Assembly (NCBI GenBank): GCA_015056945.1
Contig: SVFH01000018.1
Coordinates: 1-61,017 of the forward strand
Length of the DNA stretch: 61,017 nucleotides
Direction of reading: 5' to 3'
Origin: Lachnospiraceae bacterium
GTDB lineage: Bacteria > Bacillota > Clostridia > Lachnospirales > Lachnospiraceae
In this document: positions 18,521 through 30,778 of the stretch, in pieces
How positions within the stretch are numbered: the stretch's first letter is position 1
Layout of the letters: each line of letters begins with the position of its first letter
Translations under genes and position numbers: made by a program
Notes under the pieces: generated by a model
Database searches by the model: none
The model's input: only the letters and a program-made list of their open reading frames with translations
Told to the model about the DNA's origin: nothing

Positions 18521-19330
18521 ATGAAGACATATATTGATGAAATTTTATTTGAAGAAGCCAAAAAAAGAATGTTCGGAAAGGTACAGGGAGAGAAAGGAAT
18601 AGGAACGCTTGCTGAGAAATCCGTACATTCCGTTTTGAAATATTACTTTGCTCCGGATGAAGCTTTTCATGAACAAAAAATCGGCCGTTTTGTGGCCGAT
18701 ATCTGTATTGACGGAGAAATCTATGAAATTCAGACGAAACAGTTTTATCTGATGAAGAAAAAACTTGAATTCTTTCTAAAAGAACATGATGTCACCATTA
18801 TTTATCCGGTTTGTTTAGAAAACACTCTTCACTGGATATCGTGCGAAAGCGCGGGATTAAATTCCGGTGAAAATGCCTATCAATCCATTGATGCTTATCG
18901 TCGAAGCGATATTACAACCGGACGCAAAACCCGCAAAAAAGGGATGCCCTATCACTTTTTTCAAGAGCTTTACGGTATTAAAGATTTCATTCATCATGAG
19001 AATCTCCATTTTATCTTGGCAATTCTTTCAACAGAAGAATACCGTTTATTGGATGGTTACGGACCGCAGAAAAAAATCCGTGCTACCAAAACAGATAAAA
19101 TACCTATTAAATTGCTGGACTTAATTTCTCTTCAGAACTCTGCCGACTTTGTCAAATTATTGCCGGAAGGTCTTCCTGAAACCTTTCTTTCTTCGGATTT
19201 TGGCCGAAAGGCAGGTATCAGCCGCGATTTAGCAGGTGTTTCATTAAATATTTTACAGGAATTACAGATTGTTACCCGTATCGGAAAAGAAGGGAACGCA
19301 TATGTTTACAGGGTGAATTCACTTTTATAG
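18521..19330 (+). CDS. Uncharacterised protein with PD-(D/E)XK-nuclease-like N-terminus and winged-helix-like C-terminus
   Basis: 269 residues. Residues ~25-95 read as a PD-(D/E)XK-like fold: Glu32 in GTLAEKSVHSVLK, then Asp60 (FVADICIDG), Glu69 and Gln71 (YEIQTKQF). The D-x8-E-x-Q spacing is the same as the BglII active site as I remember it (D84, E93, Q95). The last ~55 residues (DFGRKAGISRDLAG...LQELQIVTRIGKEG..YVYRV) look like a winged helix, suggesting DNA binding. No methyltransferase lies beside it, so a restriction role is not supported. It is the only plus-strand gene between 5.7 and 30 kb and shows no ribosome site. Function unknown. Confidence 0.6.
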   Translation: MKTYIDEILFEEAKKRMFGKVQGEKGIGTLAEKSVHSVLKYYFAPDEAFHEQKIGRFVADICIDGEIYEIQTKQFYLMKKKLEFFLKEHDVTIIYPVCLENTLHWISCESAGLNSGENAYQSIDAYRRSDITTGRKTRKKGMPYHFFQELYGIKDFIHHENLHFILAILSTEEYRLLDGYGPQKKIRATKTDKIPIKLLDLISLQNSADFVKLLPEGLPETFLSSDFGRKAGISRDLAGVSLNILQELQIVTRIGKEGNAYVYRVNSLL

Positions 19331-19347
19331 GCGGATTCACCCTTTTT
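19311..19347 (+). terminator. Terminator overlapping the 3' end of the 18521 gene
   Basis: An 8-bp perfect stem (19311-19318 with 19335-19342) is followed by TTTTTC. The left arm is inside the coding sequence and the loop holds the stop codon; the right arm runs into the end of the convergent radical SAM gene. Confidence 0.7.
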
Positions 19348-19990
19348 CATTTCTATACTTACTTTCTCTGATAACATAATGAAATACATCCAAATTCGTA
19401 AATCCCATCTTCTGAATCAAAGCAACAGATTTCTCAACATCTTCTTTGCTGTTATATTCAGGAATAAAAGGAATTCTGATTACAACATGCTCTTTCCCGA
19501 CATGTTCTGCCAAAACAGACAGATTCTTTATAACTCTGTCATTCTCAATTCCCGTGTAAGCCTTATAAATCTCAGGATTCATATCTTTGATATCTACAAT
19601 ATAGTCGGTGACAGCGCCAATCACTGTTTCCAAATTTTTAAGCGGTACATTAAGTGAAGTTTCCACCGTAATATTCCAGTCATCACCACATATATTCCGA
19701 AATTCCCTGATAAAATCAGCATGGAGTAAAGATTCTCCTCCACCAAACGTTACACCACCGTTTGTTGCCATAAAGTAAAGGTTATCAATTTTTACTTTTT
19801 CATATAACTCTTTTGGCGTAACTTTTTTACTTTTAATTGCAACTTCAGGCGCCCATGTATACGGATTCAGGCAATATTTACAGGAAAGCGGACAACCGTA
19901 AGAAGCAACAAGAGTCGTAACTCCTGTTCCATCTGTCATAAGCCGGTGTCTGTCTATCGTAAGCAGCGGCATGGTTATTTCATTATTCAT
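19337..19990 (-). CDS. Radical SAM protein, activating-enzyme-like, paired with a Cys-rich protein
   Basis: 217 residues with the radical SAM cluster motif CPLSCKYC (Cx3Cx2C, Cys at ~33, 37, 40) and a glycine-rich SAM-binding segment GGVTFGGGESLLH, most similar to pyruvate-formate-lyase-activating enzymes. No glycyl radical enzyme is encoded nearby and the protein is shorter than usual activases (about 245). Its start overlaps the stop of the upstream Cys-rich gene by 8 nt, so the two are translationally coupled and the Cys-rich protein is the obvious candidate partner or substrate. That pairing is inference. Confidence 0.85.
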   Translation of the reverse strand: MNNEITMPLLTIDRHRLMTDGTGVTTLVASYGCPLSCKYCLNPYTWAPEVAIKSKKVTPKELYEKVKIDNLYFMATNGGVTFGGGESLLHADFIREFRNICGDDWNITVETSLNVPLKNLETVIGAVTDYIVDIKDMNPEIYKAYTGIENDRVIKNLSVLAEHVGKEHVVIRIPFIPEYNSKEDVEKSVALIQKMGFTNLDVFHYVIRESKYRNEKG

Positions 19991-20465
19991 TTAAATAATC
20001 CTCTTCCGTATCTGAATCATCCGGTATGTAAGGCATATCACCCATGAGTATCTCTTCCGTTTCTTCTTCAGAATCGTCAGATATATATTCTATACCACCT
20101 TCATAATCATCAGGATCTTCCATCTCTGTATCACCCTCAATATACATTACATCACCATCCAGTTCTACCGGATTTATTTCATAAATAATATCCTCCGCAA
20201 AATCTGCAATGGCTTCCACCGGATTGCAGGCTGTCAAAGTCGTGCAAACACCTGCCGTAATTCCTGCAACAGCAACTGCTTTTCCAAGGCTCTGTTTTAA
20301 TGCCAATTCACGTTCAAGATATCGAACCTCTGCTTCACACTTCGGGCATGTTCCCTTACAATCTCCCTGATGTTTGCATTCTGATACTACGAACTCAATA
20401 TCATTCTTTTCAGCAATCTGTCTGCGGATTTCCTTTAAAGCTTTACATTTTTCTTTTCCCCTCAT
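19983..20465 (-). CDS. Small Cys-rich, acidic-tailed protein coupled to the radical SAM enzyme
   Basis: 160 residues, no family I can name with confidence. An N-terminal charged helix is followed by a cysteine cluster Cys30-x5-Cys36-x3-Cys40-x2-Cys43 (ECKHQGDCKGTCPKCEAE), which could bind a metal or Fe-S cluster. A hydrophobic segment lies at ~61-80 (GKAVAVAGITAGVCTTLTAC), then an Asp/Glu/Tyr-rich tail of ~80 residues. It starts at ATG 20465 with AAGGAG 10 nt upstream. The tail is compositionally like a substrate peptide, but nothing shows that it is modified. Confidence 0.75.
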   Translation of the reverse strand: MRGKEKCKALKEIRRQIAEKNDIEFVVSECKHQGDCKGTCPKCEAEVRYLERELALKQSLGKAVAVAGITAGVCTTLTACNPVEAIADFAEDIIYEINPVELDGDVMYIEGDTEMEDPDDYEGGIEYISDDSEEETEEILMGDMPYIPDDSDTEEDYLNE

Positions 20466-20629
20466 ATAATTTGTTCTCCTTTTCCTCTGATAAAAAAATG
20501 TTGTAGGATGATTAAGTCTTTTACTTTTTAACCATTATCAATCCCTGTTCTGATATAGATACGTAACAAAAATGGATTTTTATGGAAATAATAATAATTT
20601 TTTATTTTTGTCATTTTTACCAAAAATCA

Positions 20630-20962
20630 TTATGTCCTAATAAATGTTCTGTCTTTCTCAGTTATGCCGGATTCATCCGATACATATCGTTCAACTCTCA
20701 TATGCAAATCATATTTCTCTCTTAAATGAATTATTTTCTTCATCATTTCTGTTTCATGATGTCGATCAAGATATTCTTGATTTTCCCAACTGTCTATTAA
20801 AAGAATAGTTTCATTATCATCAACAGGAAAAAAGTAATCATATCTCAAATTACCTTCTTCTGCACGAATATCATCGACAATCCCACTTGAAATCATTTCA
20901 TGTACAAATTTTCCGGCATTTCCGGATTCTCCGGTATAATAAATATTTATTGTAATAGCCAT
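20630..20962 (-). CDS. ABM-fold (quinol monooxygenase-like) small protein
   Basis: About 110 residues with the antibiotic-biosynthesis-monooxygenase pattern: an N-terminal beta strand (MAITINIYYTG), a helix, LRYDYFFPVDD, then LLIDSWENQEYLDRHHET, the W-x-x-x-x-x-x-x-H motif typical of YgiN-like proteins. Such dimeric alpha-beta proteins include quinol and haem monooxygenases, but many have no known reaction. ATG 20962 is preferred to GTG 20971 on ribosome-site spacing (AGAG). It stands between gyrA and the Cys-rich gene. Confidence 0.72.
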   Translation of the reverse strand: MAITINIYYTGESGNAGKFVHEMISSGIVDDIRAEEGNLRYDYFFPVDDNETILLIDSWENQEYLDRHHETEMMKKIIHLREKYDLHMRVERYVSDESGITEKDRTFIRT

Positions 20963-20989
20963 CACTTTCACTCTCTTTCTTTTATTATT

Positions 20990-21044
20990 TAAAAGAGCCT
21001 CTGCTTAATATAAAATAAACAACCATTTATATTAAGCAAGGCTC
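20990..21044 (-). terminator. Terminator of the dnaA-gyrA block
   Basis: A long stem (20995-21012 with 21028-21044, nearly perfect) is followed on the minus strand by TTTTAAAT. It starts 12 nt past the gyrA stop codon. Confidence 0.85.
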
Positions 21045-21055
21045 ATTTTCAGTTA

Positions 21056-23614
21056 TTATTCATTTTCTTCCGTTTCTTCTTTTATTTCTTCAATAGGAGA
21101 AACAGAAGTCGAATCATCCTCTATAACTTCATTGCTGATATCTTCTACATCGATTTCACCATTTTCGTCAGTTACTTTCTCACGTACCTTTGCAATTTTA
21201 GCAACAGAAACCTTATCATCTAAGTTGATTAATTTCACACCGGAAGTAATTCTTCCTAAGGTTGAAATATCACCCATTCTAATCTGAATAATAATACCGG
21301 CTGTAGTAATCATCATAATTTCATGATCGTCATTAACAGCTTTGACACCAATAACATAACCTGTCTTATCAGTAATCTTATAGCACTTCACACCCTTACC
21401 GCCACGTTTCTGAACATTGAATTCTTCAAGATAAGTACGTTTACCCATACCTTTCTCTGAAACGATTAATAAGGAATCGCCCTGATGATCTAACTGCATA
21501 CCAACGATTTCATCCTGGTCGGCAAGATTCATACCGATGACACCCATGGATGTACGACCGGTCGCGCGCACATCGGTTTCTTTGAAGCAGATACACATAC
21601 CATGTTTGGTTACCAGATAAATCAATGTATCTTTATCTGTTGATTTTACTTCAATCAATTCATCATCATCGCGAAGCGTAATTGCCTGAAGACCATTTTT
21701 ACGGATATTGCTGTATTCTGTAATATGTGTCTTCTTAACAGTACCCTTACGCGTTACCATAAAGAGGTTCTTTGTTTCCTCATATTCCTTAATCGGAATA
21801 ATCGCTGAAATCTTTTCGCCCGGATTCAACTGAAGAAGATTAATGATTGCCACACCTCTTGCAGTACGTCCTGCTTCCGGAATTTCATATGCTTTCAAAC
21901 GATATACACGACCCATATTGGTAAAGAACATGATATAGTGATGCGTTGTGGTCATCAAAAGATCTTCGATATAATCATCTTCAATCGTCTGCATACCTTT
22001 AATTCCACGGCCGCCTCTGTGCTGCGACTTAAAGTTATCCACTGTCATTCTCTTAATATATCCCAAAGAAGTCATGGCAATTACCGTATTTTCATTCGGT
22101 ACAAGGTCTTCCATGGAAATATCATATTCATCAAAACCAATCTTGGTTCTTCTGTCATCACCATACTTCTGCGCAATCAATAGAATTTCTTCTTTGATTA
22201 CTCCCAAAAGTAATTTCTCATCAGCAAGGATTGCCTTTAAATAAGCAATTCTTTCCAGTAATTCCTTATGTTCGTTCTCAATCTTTTCTCTTTCCAAGCC
22301 GGTTAATGCACGCAGACGCATATCTACGATTGCCTGTGCCTGGATTTCTGTCAGACCGAAACGCTCCATCAAGGACATCTTAGCAGCTTGTGTATTTTCA
22401 CTGGCGCGGATAATCTTAATTACTTCATCAATATTATCAAGCGCAATCAATAAGCCCTGTAAAATATGATCACGTTCTTCTGCCTTACGTAAATCATATT
22501 TCGTTCTTCTGGTTACTACATCCTTCTGATGTAAAAGGTAATACTTTAACATATCAAGGATATTAAGAACTTTTGGCTCATTATTCACAAGTGAAAGCAT
22601 AATTACACCGAATGTATCCTGTAACTGTGTATGCTTATAAAGCTGATTCAACATTACATTCGGATTAATATCTTTACGTAATTCGATTACAATACGCATT
22701 CCTTCGCGGTTTGTCTCATCACGCAAATCCGTAATACCTTCGACTTTTTTATCTTTTACAAGCTCAGCAATTTTTTCAATCAGACGTGCTTTGTTTACCA
22801 TATACGGAAGTTCTGTTACAACAATACGGTTTTTACCGTTTTGTAATGTTTCTATATTGGTTACCGCACGTACACGAATTTTACCACGTCCTGTTCTGTA
22901 AGCTTCCTCAATACCTCTTGTACCAAGAATCATAGCTCCAGTCGGGAAGTCAGGTCCTTTGATAATATCCATTACTTCCTCAATCTCGGTTTCGCGGTCT
23001 TCTTCTACCTGATTATCAATAATCTTAACAACGGCATTGATTGTTTCGCGAAGGTTATGAGGCGGAATGTTTGTTGCCATACCTACCGCAATACCGGTCG
23101 TACCATTCACAAGAAGATTCGGATAACGGCTTGGTAAAACAACAGGCTCTTTCTCCGTTTCATCGAAGTTCGGGATGAAATCAACCGTATCTTTTTCATA
23201 ATCTACAAGAAGCTGCATGGAAAGCTTTGATAATCTGGCTTCTGTATATCGCATCGCAGCTGCACCGTCACCATCGACAGAACCGAAATTTCCGTGTCCG
23301 TCAACCAACGGATATCTTGTTGACCAGTCCTGTGCCATATTAACCAACGCACCATAAATAGAACTGTCACCGTGCGGATGGTATTTACCCATGGTATCAC
23401 CAACGATACGGGCGCTCTTACGATGAGGCTTATCCGGACCGTTGTTCAATTCTATCATGGAATAAAGAACTCTTCTCTGTACAGGTTTCAAACCATCTCT
23501 TACATCCGGCAATGCGCGGGCAGCTATAACGCTCATCGCATAGTCTATATAAGAAGTTTCCATTGTTTTCTTTAAATCAACTTCTTGAATTTTATCAAAA
23601 ATTGTATCATCCAT
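21056..23614 (-). CDS. gyrA: DNA gyrase subunit A
   Basis: 852 residues, normal size for GyrA. The subunit cuts and rejoins DNA and wraps it through its C-terminal beta-pinwheel. The catalytic tyrosine is Tyr123 in MRYTEAR, and the GyrA-box-like QHRGGRG lies in the C-terminal half. The quinolone-resistance region reads [12 protein letters not shown]: Ser84 is retained, but the position that is acidic in S. aureus (Glu88) and E. coli (Asp87) is Gly88. The C-terminus is an acidic tail. The start lies 19 nt after the gyrB stop. Confidence 0.98.
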   Translation of the reverse strand: MDDTIFDKIQEVDLKKTMETSYIDYAMSVIAARALPDVRDGLKPVQRRVLYSMIELNNGPDKPHRKSARIVGDTMGKYHPHGDSSIYGALVNMAQDWSTRYPLVDGHGNFGSVDGDGAAAMRYTEARLSKLSMQLLVDYEKDTVDFIPNFDETEKEPVVLPSRYPNLLVNGTTGIAVGMATNIPPHNLRETINAVVKIIDNQVEEDRETEIEEVMDIIKGPDFPTGAMILGTRGIEEAYRTGRGKIRVRAVTNIETLQNGKNRIVVTELPYMVNKARLIEKIAELVKDKKVEGITDLRDETNREGMRIVIELRKDINPNVMLNQLYKHTQLQDTFGVIMLSLVNNEPKVLNILDMLKYYLLHQKDVVTRRTKYDLRKAEERDHILQGLLIALDNIDEVIKIIRASENTQAAKMSLMERFGLTEIQAQAIVDMRLRALTGLEREKIENEHKELLERIAYLKAILADEKLLLGVIKEEILLIAQKYGDDRRTKIGFDEYDISMEDLVPNENTVIAMTSLGYIKRMTVDNFKSQHRGGRGIKGMQTIEDDYIEDLLMTTTHHYIMFFTNMGRVYRLKAYEIPEAGRTARGVAIINLLQLNPGEKISAIIPIKEYEETKNLFMVTRKGTVKKTHITEYSNIRKNGLQAITLRDDDELIEVKSTDKDTLIYLVTKHGMCICFKETDVRATGRTSMGVIGMNLADQDEIVGMQLDHQGDSLLIVSEKGMGKRTYLEEFNVQKRGGKGVKCYKITDKTGYVIGVKAVNDDHEIMMITTAGIIIQIRMGDISTLGRITSGVKLINLDDKVSVAKIAKVREKVTDENGEIDVEDISNEVIEDDSTSVSPIEEIKEETEENE

Positions 23615-23632
23615 TGAGAGATGTTCCTTTCA

Positions 23633-26673
<3,041 letters not shown>

Positions 26674-26719
26674 CTCATTACTCCGTACTGTTTCAATCAA
26701 CAGCGTAGATTCATTTCTT

Positions 26720-26926
26720 TTATTCTACTTTAACACTCATATTTCTGTATTCCACAACATCACCGGCAACGATTTTTTTGCCGCGTTGTAAAGTCACTTC
26801 GCCATTTACCTTAACAAGACCGTCCTGAATACAAAATTTGGCATCACTTCCGTTTGATACCATATTCGCAGCTTTCATAAGCTGTCCTAATTTAATAAAA
26901 TCATCTTTTAATACAAAAGTTTCCAT
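26720..26926 (-). CDS. yaaA: S4-domain RNA-binding protein YaaA
   Basis: A 68-residue protein that is almost entirely one S4 fold (IKLGQLMKAANMVSNGSDAK...GLVKVNGEVTLQRGKKI). The name follows the B. subtilis gene at the same place between dnaN and recF. It is thought to bind structured RNA, perhaps the ribosome. It begins 10 nt after dnaN behind AAGGAG. Confidence 0.92.
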   Translation of the reverse strand: METFVLKDDFIKLGQLMKAANMVSNGSDAKFCIQDGLVKVNGEVTLQRGKKIVAGDVVEYRNMSVKVE

Positions 26927-26935
26927 GAAAACTCC

Positions 26936-28045
26936 TTAACTTGCTGCTGTAAAATTAACCGGTAAAATTAAATAAATATAGTTCTGTTCTTCATCACGGA
27001 TAAAGCAGGGAGATTTAGGATTAACCATGTAAAGATCAACTTCTTCTTCATCAATGACACGAAGTGCATCAATTAAGAATTTAGGATTAAATCCGATCAT
27101 AATATCCTTACCTTCTTTACGGATATCAATACTCTCATTCATGCTTCCTACAACCGAATTAATTTTTAACTCAAGAAAACCATCATTTACACTGATAATA
27201 ACAGGCTTTTTATCACCTTCTTTTACAAGAAGGGTAGCTCTGTCTATACAATCTAAAAATTCTTTCTTGTTAATTGTAAATTTGGTTTCATAATCAGTAG
27301 ATAACATCTGATCAATCTTAAAATATTCGCCCTCTATCAATCGGGAAACAAATACGGTATTATCGAATTCAAATACAATAAACTTATCAGTGATGTAAAT
27401 AATAACGTCTTTATCTGCTTCTCCGCCTATAATCTTGATTAAATCATTCAGACTTTTGCCGGGAACAATACATTTCTTGTATCCGTAACTGTTTTTCATA
27501 TAAATTTTTCGGATGGAAATACGATGTCCGTCCAAAGAAACAACACGCAGACAATTATCATTAATTTCAAAGAATTCTCCGCCCATTATTTTATTTGTAT
27601 CATTTTCCATAATTGAGAAAATGGTCTGTCTGATTACTTCTTTTAAGGCAAACTGAGAAATCTCAATACCGTCCATTCTGTCTACAGAAGGAAGATCTGT
27701 AAATTCTTCCCAATTTCTTCCCATAATGTTGAATACTGAATTCTCACATGTAATAACAAATTTCAAACTGTCATCGCTGTTGATATGAATCATGCTGTCA
27801 GGAAGTTTACGAACAATTTCGGAAAATACTTTACATTCAATAGCAATAACACCTTTTTCAATAATGGTTCCTTCCACAAATGTTTCAATACCTAAATCCA
27901 TATCGTTTGCTACAAGACGGATAGAATCACCTCTTGCATCAATTAAGATACATTCTAAAATAGACATTGTTGTTTTATTGGAAACTGCTTTAGATACAAT
28001 CTGAACACCTTTTAAAAGATTGGATTTAGAAATACTAAGTTTCAT
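26936..28045 (-). CDS. dnaN: DNA polymerase III beta subunit (sliding clamp)
   Basis: 369 residues with the three-fold repeated clamp domain. The start MKLSISKSNLLKGVQIVSKAV and the end YIYLILPVNFTAAS with the conserved P-V/M-R/N region are typical. The clamp encircles DNA and tethers the replicase. It follows dnaA across a 282-bp spacer with DnaA boxes. Start at ATG 28045, AAAGGAG 12 nt upstream. Confidence 0.98.
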   Translation of the reverse strand: MKLSISKSNLLKGVQIVSKAVSNKTTMSILECILIDARGDSIRLVANDMDLGIETFVEGTIIEKGVIAIECKVFSEIVRKLPDSMIHINSDDSLKFVITCENSVFNIMGRNWEEFTDLPSVDRMDGIEISQFALKEVIRQTIFSIMENDTNKIMGGEFFEINDNCLRVVSLDGHRISIRKIYMKNSYGYKKCIVPGKSLNDLIKIIGGEADKDVIIYITDKFIVFEFDNTVFVSRLIEGEYFKIDQMLSTDYETKFTINKKEFLDCIDRATLLVKEGDKKPVIISVNDGFLELKINSVVGSMNESIDIRKEGKDIMIGFNPKFLIDALRVIDEEEVDLYMVNPKSPCFIRDEEQNYIYLILPVNFTAAS

Positions 28046-28140
28046 TTTGTGTATAAACTCCTTTCCTGTTTAAACCATCCGGTTCTGCCGCATATATATT
28101 AAATAATTAATTATTAATTAGTATTATTAGTAATAATAGG

Positions 28141-28303
28141 TGTGTATAATGTGCATAACCCCTTCTATTATACTAAATTTCAAGGAAAAATGGAATGGAT
28201 AACTTGTGAAAATAAGCCGGATAAGTGAAAAATAATTCAAAAGTTATCAACATCTTAATTTTCGTAAATTTTTTAAAAAAATGAACCGGTAAAATTATAC
28301 ACA
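28141..28303. other. oriC part 1: DnaA-box cluster between dnaA and dnaN
   Basis: Sites close to TTATCCACA: 28141-28149 (reverse complement TTATACACA), 28150-28158 (reverse TTATGCACA), 28244-28252 (TTATCAACA) and 28295-28303 (TTATACACA). The flanking sequence is very AT-rich. It is non-coding and also carries the dnaN promoter region. Confidence 0.8.
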
Positions 28304-28327
28304 TGAAATAACCCTTTTTATAAACAA

Positions 28328-29692
28328 TCAGTTGGGGATAATTTTTTTCTTAATAATTTCAATGTGTTGTGCAAGTTCGCTGTTTGTAGCAAGCTGTTCT
28401 TCTATTTTGTTAACACCGTGTAAAACGGTAGTATGGTCCTTACGGTCAAGTATTTTACCAATGTTTGTCAAAGAAATATCGGTTAATTCCCTGCAAAGAT
28501 ACATAACAACCTGTCTTGGAAGCACAAATTCAGCATTACGCTTCTTTGAAGTGATATCCTGGGCATTGACGCCGTAATGCTCAGCAACAACCTGTATAAT
28601 AATAGTAGGAGTAATGAGCTTTGGCTTGTCCGGATAAATCATATCTTTTAATGCTTCTTCCGCAAGTTCCATTGTAATAGGTTTATTATTAATTTTTGCG
28701 AAAGCAATTAATTTATTGAAAGCACCTTCCAGTTCACGGATATTTGATTTAATGTTTGTAGCTATGTATTCAATAATTTCATTGCTGATGGAGCCTGTTT
28801 TGTTATAAGGTTCCGCAATTTTAAGAAGAATAGCGACACGGGTTTCATAATTGGGAGGCTGAATATCAGCGGGAAGTCCCATCTGGAATCTTGAAGAGAA
28901 ACGTTCGTCAAGAGTTTCCATCTGTTTGGGATGCTTATCCGATGAAATAATAATAGCCTTACCATTATTATATAGCGTATTGAAAGTATGGAAGAATTCT
29001 TCCTGCGTACTTTCTTTACCGATAATGAACTGAATATCGTCAATTAAAAGAACGTCAACTGTTCTGTATTTATCACGCAGTTTATTCATGGAAGAAGAAT
29101 TACCGCTACGGATAGATTCAATTACTTCATTTGTAAAAGTTTCACTGTTTACGTATAAAACCTTCATATTAGGATTATGATCCAGAATATAGTGGCCGAT
29201 GGAATGCATCAAATGTGTTTTACCAAGACCGGAACCTCCGTAAATAAAAAGAGGATTAAAAACTTCACCCGGTGATTCGGCTACTGCCAGACAAGCAGAT
29301 TGTGCAAAGTTATTGTTACTGCCTACGACAAAGTTATCAAAAGTATATTTGGTAGCAAGATTAGCCTGTCTGTATAAATCAATTTTTTCAGAAGAAGTAT
29401 TTTCGGCAGGTTCTTCTGAATTTTCATTTGCTACATTTTCAAGAATGAAGTTAATTTCATAAAAATCATTCATCATTTCACAAATTGTAACCTGAAAGAA
29501 ATCTTTATATTTTCTTATAATATATTCAAGAATATGAGACTGGTCGGAAGCAATTGAAATAGTAACAACATGATCTTCCACACTATGAAATTTCAAATTC
29601 TTAATCCAGGTTGCATATACAACATTGGATAATTCGTATTCTCTTTTGATTGTTTCTTTGATTAATTCCCAATTCTCCTGAATTGCATGCAT
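28328..29692 (-). CDS. dnaA: Chromosomal replication initiator protein DnaA
   Basis: 454 residues. Domain I (~1-80) binds DnaB and regulators; domain III AAA+ has Walker A GGSGLGKTH and Walker B VLLIDDIQF; domain IV ends with the DnaA signature FVLPRQVVMYLCRELTDISL and the DNA-binding DRKDHTTVLH. It binds the boxes on both sides of its own gene to open the origin. It starts at ATG 29692 behind GGAAGG. A possible -35 TTGAAC lies about 75 nt upstream, with a weak -10. Confidence 0.99.
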   Translation of the reverse strand: MHAIQENWELIKETIKREYELSNVVYATWIKNLKFHSVEDHVVTISIASDQSHILEYIIRKYKDFFQVTICEMMNDFYEINFILENVANENSEEPAENTSSEKIDLYRQANLATKYTFDNFVVGSNNNFAQSACLAVAESPGEVFNPLFIYGGSGLGKTHLMHSIGHYILDHNPNMKVLYVNSETFTNEVIESIRSGNSSSMNKLRDKYRTVDVLLIDDIQFIIGKESTQEEFFHTFNTLYNNGKAIIISSDKHPKQMETLDERFSSRFQMGLPADIQPPNYETRVAILLKIAEPYNKTGSISNEIIEYIATNIKSNIRELEGAFNKLIAFAKINNKPITMELAEEALKDMIYPDKPKLITPTIIIQVVAEHYGVNAQDITSKKRNAEFVLPRQVVMYLCRELTDISLTNIGKILDRKDHTTVLHGVNKIEEQLATNSELAQHIEIIKKKIIPN

Positions 29693-29859
29693 GACAGCAC
29701 TTCCTTCCGAAATAATAAGTTCTTATTTATATATGTATTTTTATTAAAGGCGCAAAAAAGTTCAATATAATTTTACCTTAAATAAGGAAAATAATCAAAT
29801 GATAAAAAAAAATCTTTTATGTTAACTTAAAAAAGAGAAAAATAAATTTTTACACAAAG

Positions 29860-30130
29860 TTATCTACACTTATGTGTATAACTCTGTAGAAAAAATAAAC
29901 ACTAAAAAGGTCGAAAAATGGTAAGTTTTGAGATTATTTTGTCGAAAAATGGGGATAAAACGATAATTTATCCACATTTAATACACATGTTGTGGATTAG
30001 TTTATGTTAATTTTTTATTTGTAACCATCTTTTTTTTGTTTATCAATATTTAGTATGAAAGAAGTATAAGAATATCTATATGTTGAAAAAAATTTTTTTT
30101 ATAAATTTATAGCTTTTAAAAGTATTTTTT
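29860..30130. other. oriC part 2: DnaA boxes and AT-rich unwinding region between dnaA and rpmH
   Basis: Boxes at 29860-29868 (TTATCTACA), 29873-29881 (reverse TTATACACA), 29968-29976 (perfect TTATCCACA) and 29991-29999 (reverse TAATCCACA). They are followed by ~130 bp of extremely AT-rich DNA, with long T-runs, the best candidate for the unwinding element. With the dnaA-dnaN spacer it makes a bipartite origin like that of Bacillus and Clostridium. Transcription diverges on either side. Confidence 0.85.
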
Positions 30131-30157
30131 TATGCGAATAAAAATTAGAAAAATTCC

Positions 30158-30186
30158 TTGACGGAACGGGTTTCTTCCTATATAAT
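30158..30186 (+). promoter_or_regulatory. Strong sigma-A promoter of rpmH-rnpA
   Basis: TTGACG (30158-30163), 17-bp spacer, TATAAT (30181-30186), about 43 nt upstream of rpmH. Confidence 0.88.
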
Positions 30187-30228
30187 TGCAAATGATGTTT
30201 TCGACATAAGTAAAGGAGGTGTTAGAAT

Positions 30229-30363
30229 ATGAAAATGACATTTCAGCCGAAAAAGAGACAGAGATCTAAAGTTCACGGATTCAGAGCAAGAATGAGTACT
30301 CCGGGCGGAAGAAAAGTATTAGCTGCCAGAAGAGCAAAAGGAAGAAAGCAGTTATCAGCATAG
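30229..30363 (+). CDS. rpmH: Ribosomal protein bL34
   Basis: 44 residues, very basic, with [20 protein letters not shown] at the start and [11 protein letters not shown] at the end, a full-length L34 of the large ribosomal subunit. AAAGGAGGTG lies 7-9 nt upstream of ATG 30229. It is the first rightward gene from oriC, in an operon with rnpA, yidD, yidC and jag. Confidence 0.98.
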   Translation: MKMTFQPKKRQRSKVHGFRARMSTPGGRKVLAARRAKGRKQLSA

Positions 30364-30385
30364 GCCGCAGTTTTGTGGCCTTTTT
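30363..30385 (+). terminator. Attenuating terminator between rpmH and rnpA
   Basis: A 7-bp stem with one G-T pair (30363-30369 with 30374-30380), a 4-nt loop and five T, starting on the last base of the rpmH stop codon. It probably lowers rnpA expression relative to rpmH. Confidence 0.75.
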
Positions 30386-30409
30386 CATTTATTAAAAAAA
30401 GGTGATGAA

Positions 30410-30745
30410 ATGATTTTTACGGATTCATTAAGAAAAAATCATGAATTTCAGTCTGTTTTTAAGAGTGGTAAATCTTATGCCAACAAATTGTTTGTAATGT
30501 ATGTGTCGAAAAATCAGCTCGAAGGAAACAGAATCGGAATTTCAGTCAGTAAAAAAGTCGGTAACAGCGTAGTAAGACATCGTGTAAAACGACTTGTGAA
30601 AGAAAGTTACAGACTACACGAAGAAATGTTTAATAGTGGTTTAGACATTGTAGTCATAGGAAGAAACAATGCCGCGTCTGCCACATTCCGGGAGACGGAA
30701 AGTGCATTACTGCATCTTATGAAACTTCATGGAGCTATTAAATAA
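30410..30745 (+). CDS. rnpA: Ribonuclease P protein component
   Basis: 111 residues, basic, with the RNR-type motif NRIGISVSKKVGNSVVRHRVKR at residues ~42-63 that binds the RNase P RNA. It assists 5' maturation of tRNA. The AAAGGTG ribosome site is 5 nt before the ATG. Typical position after rpmH. Confidence 0.97.
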   Translation: MIFTDSLRKNHEFQSVFKSGKSYANKLFVMYVSKNQLEGNRIGISVSKKVGNSVVRHRVKRLVKESYRLHEEMFNSGLDIVVIGRNNAASATFRETESALLHLMKLHGAIK

Positions 30746-30778
30746 GAAGAAACACATGAAGTAATATGGTAATTAAAG

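Noticed and set aside
18521..19330. Type II restriction-modification system
   Set aside because: The nuclease-like motif is plausible but no methyltransferase gene is adjacent, and the protein is followed by unrelated genes.
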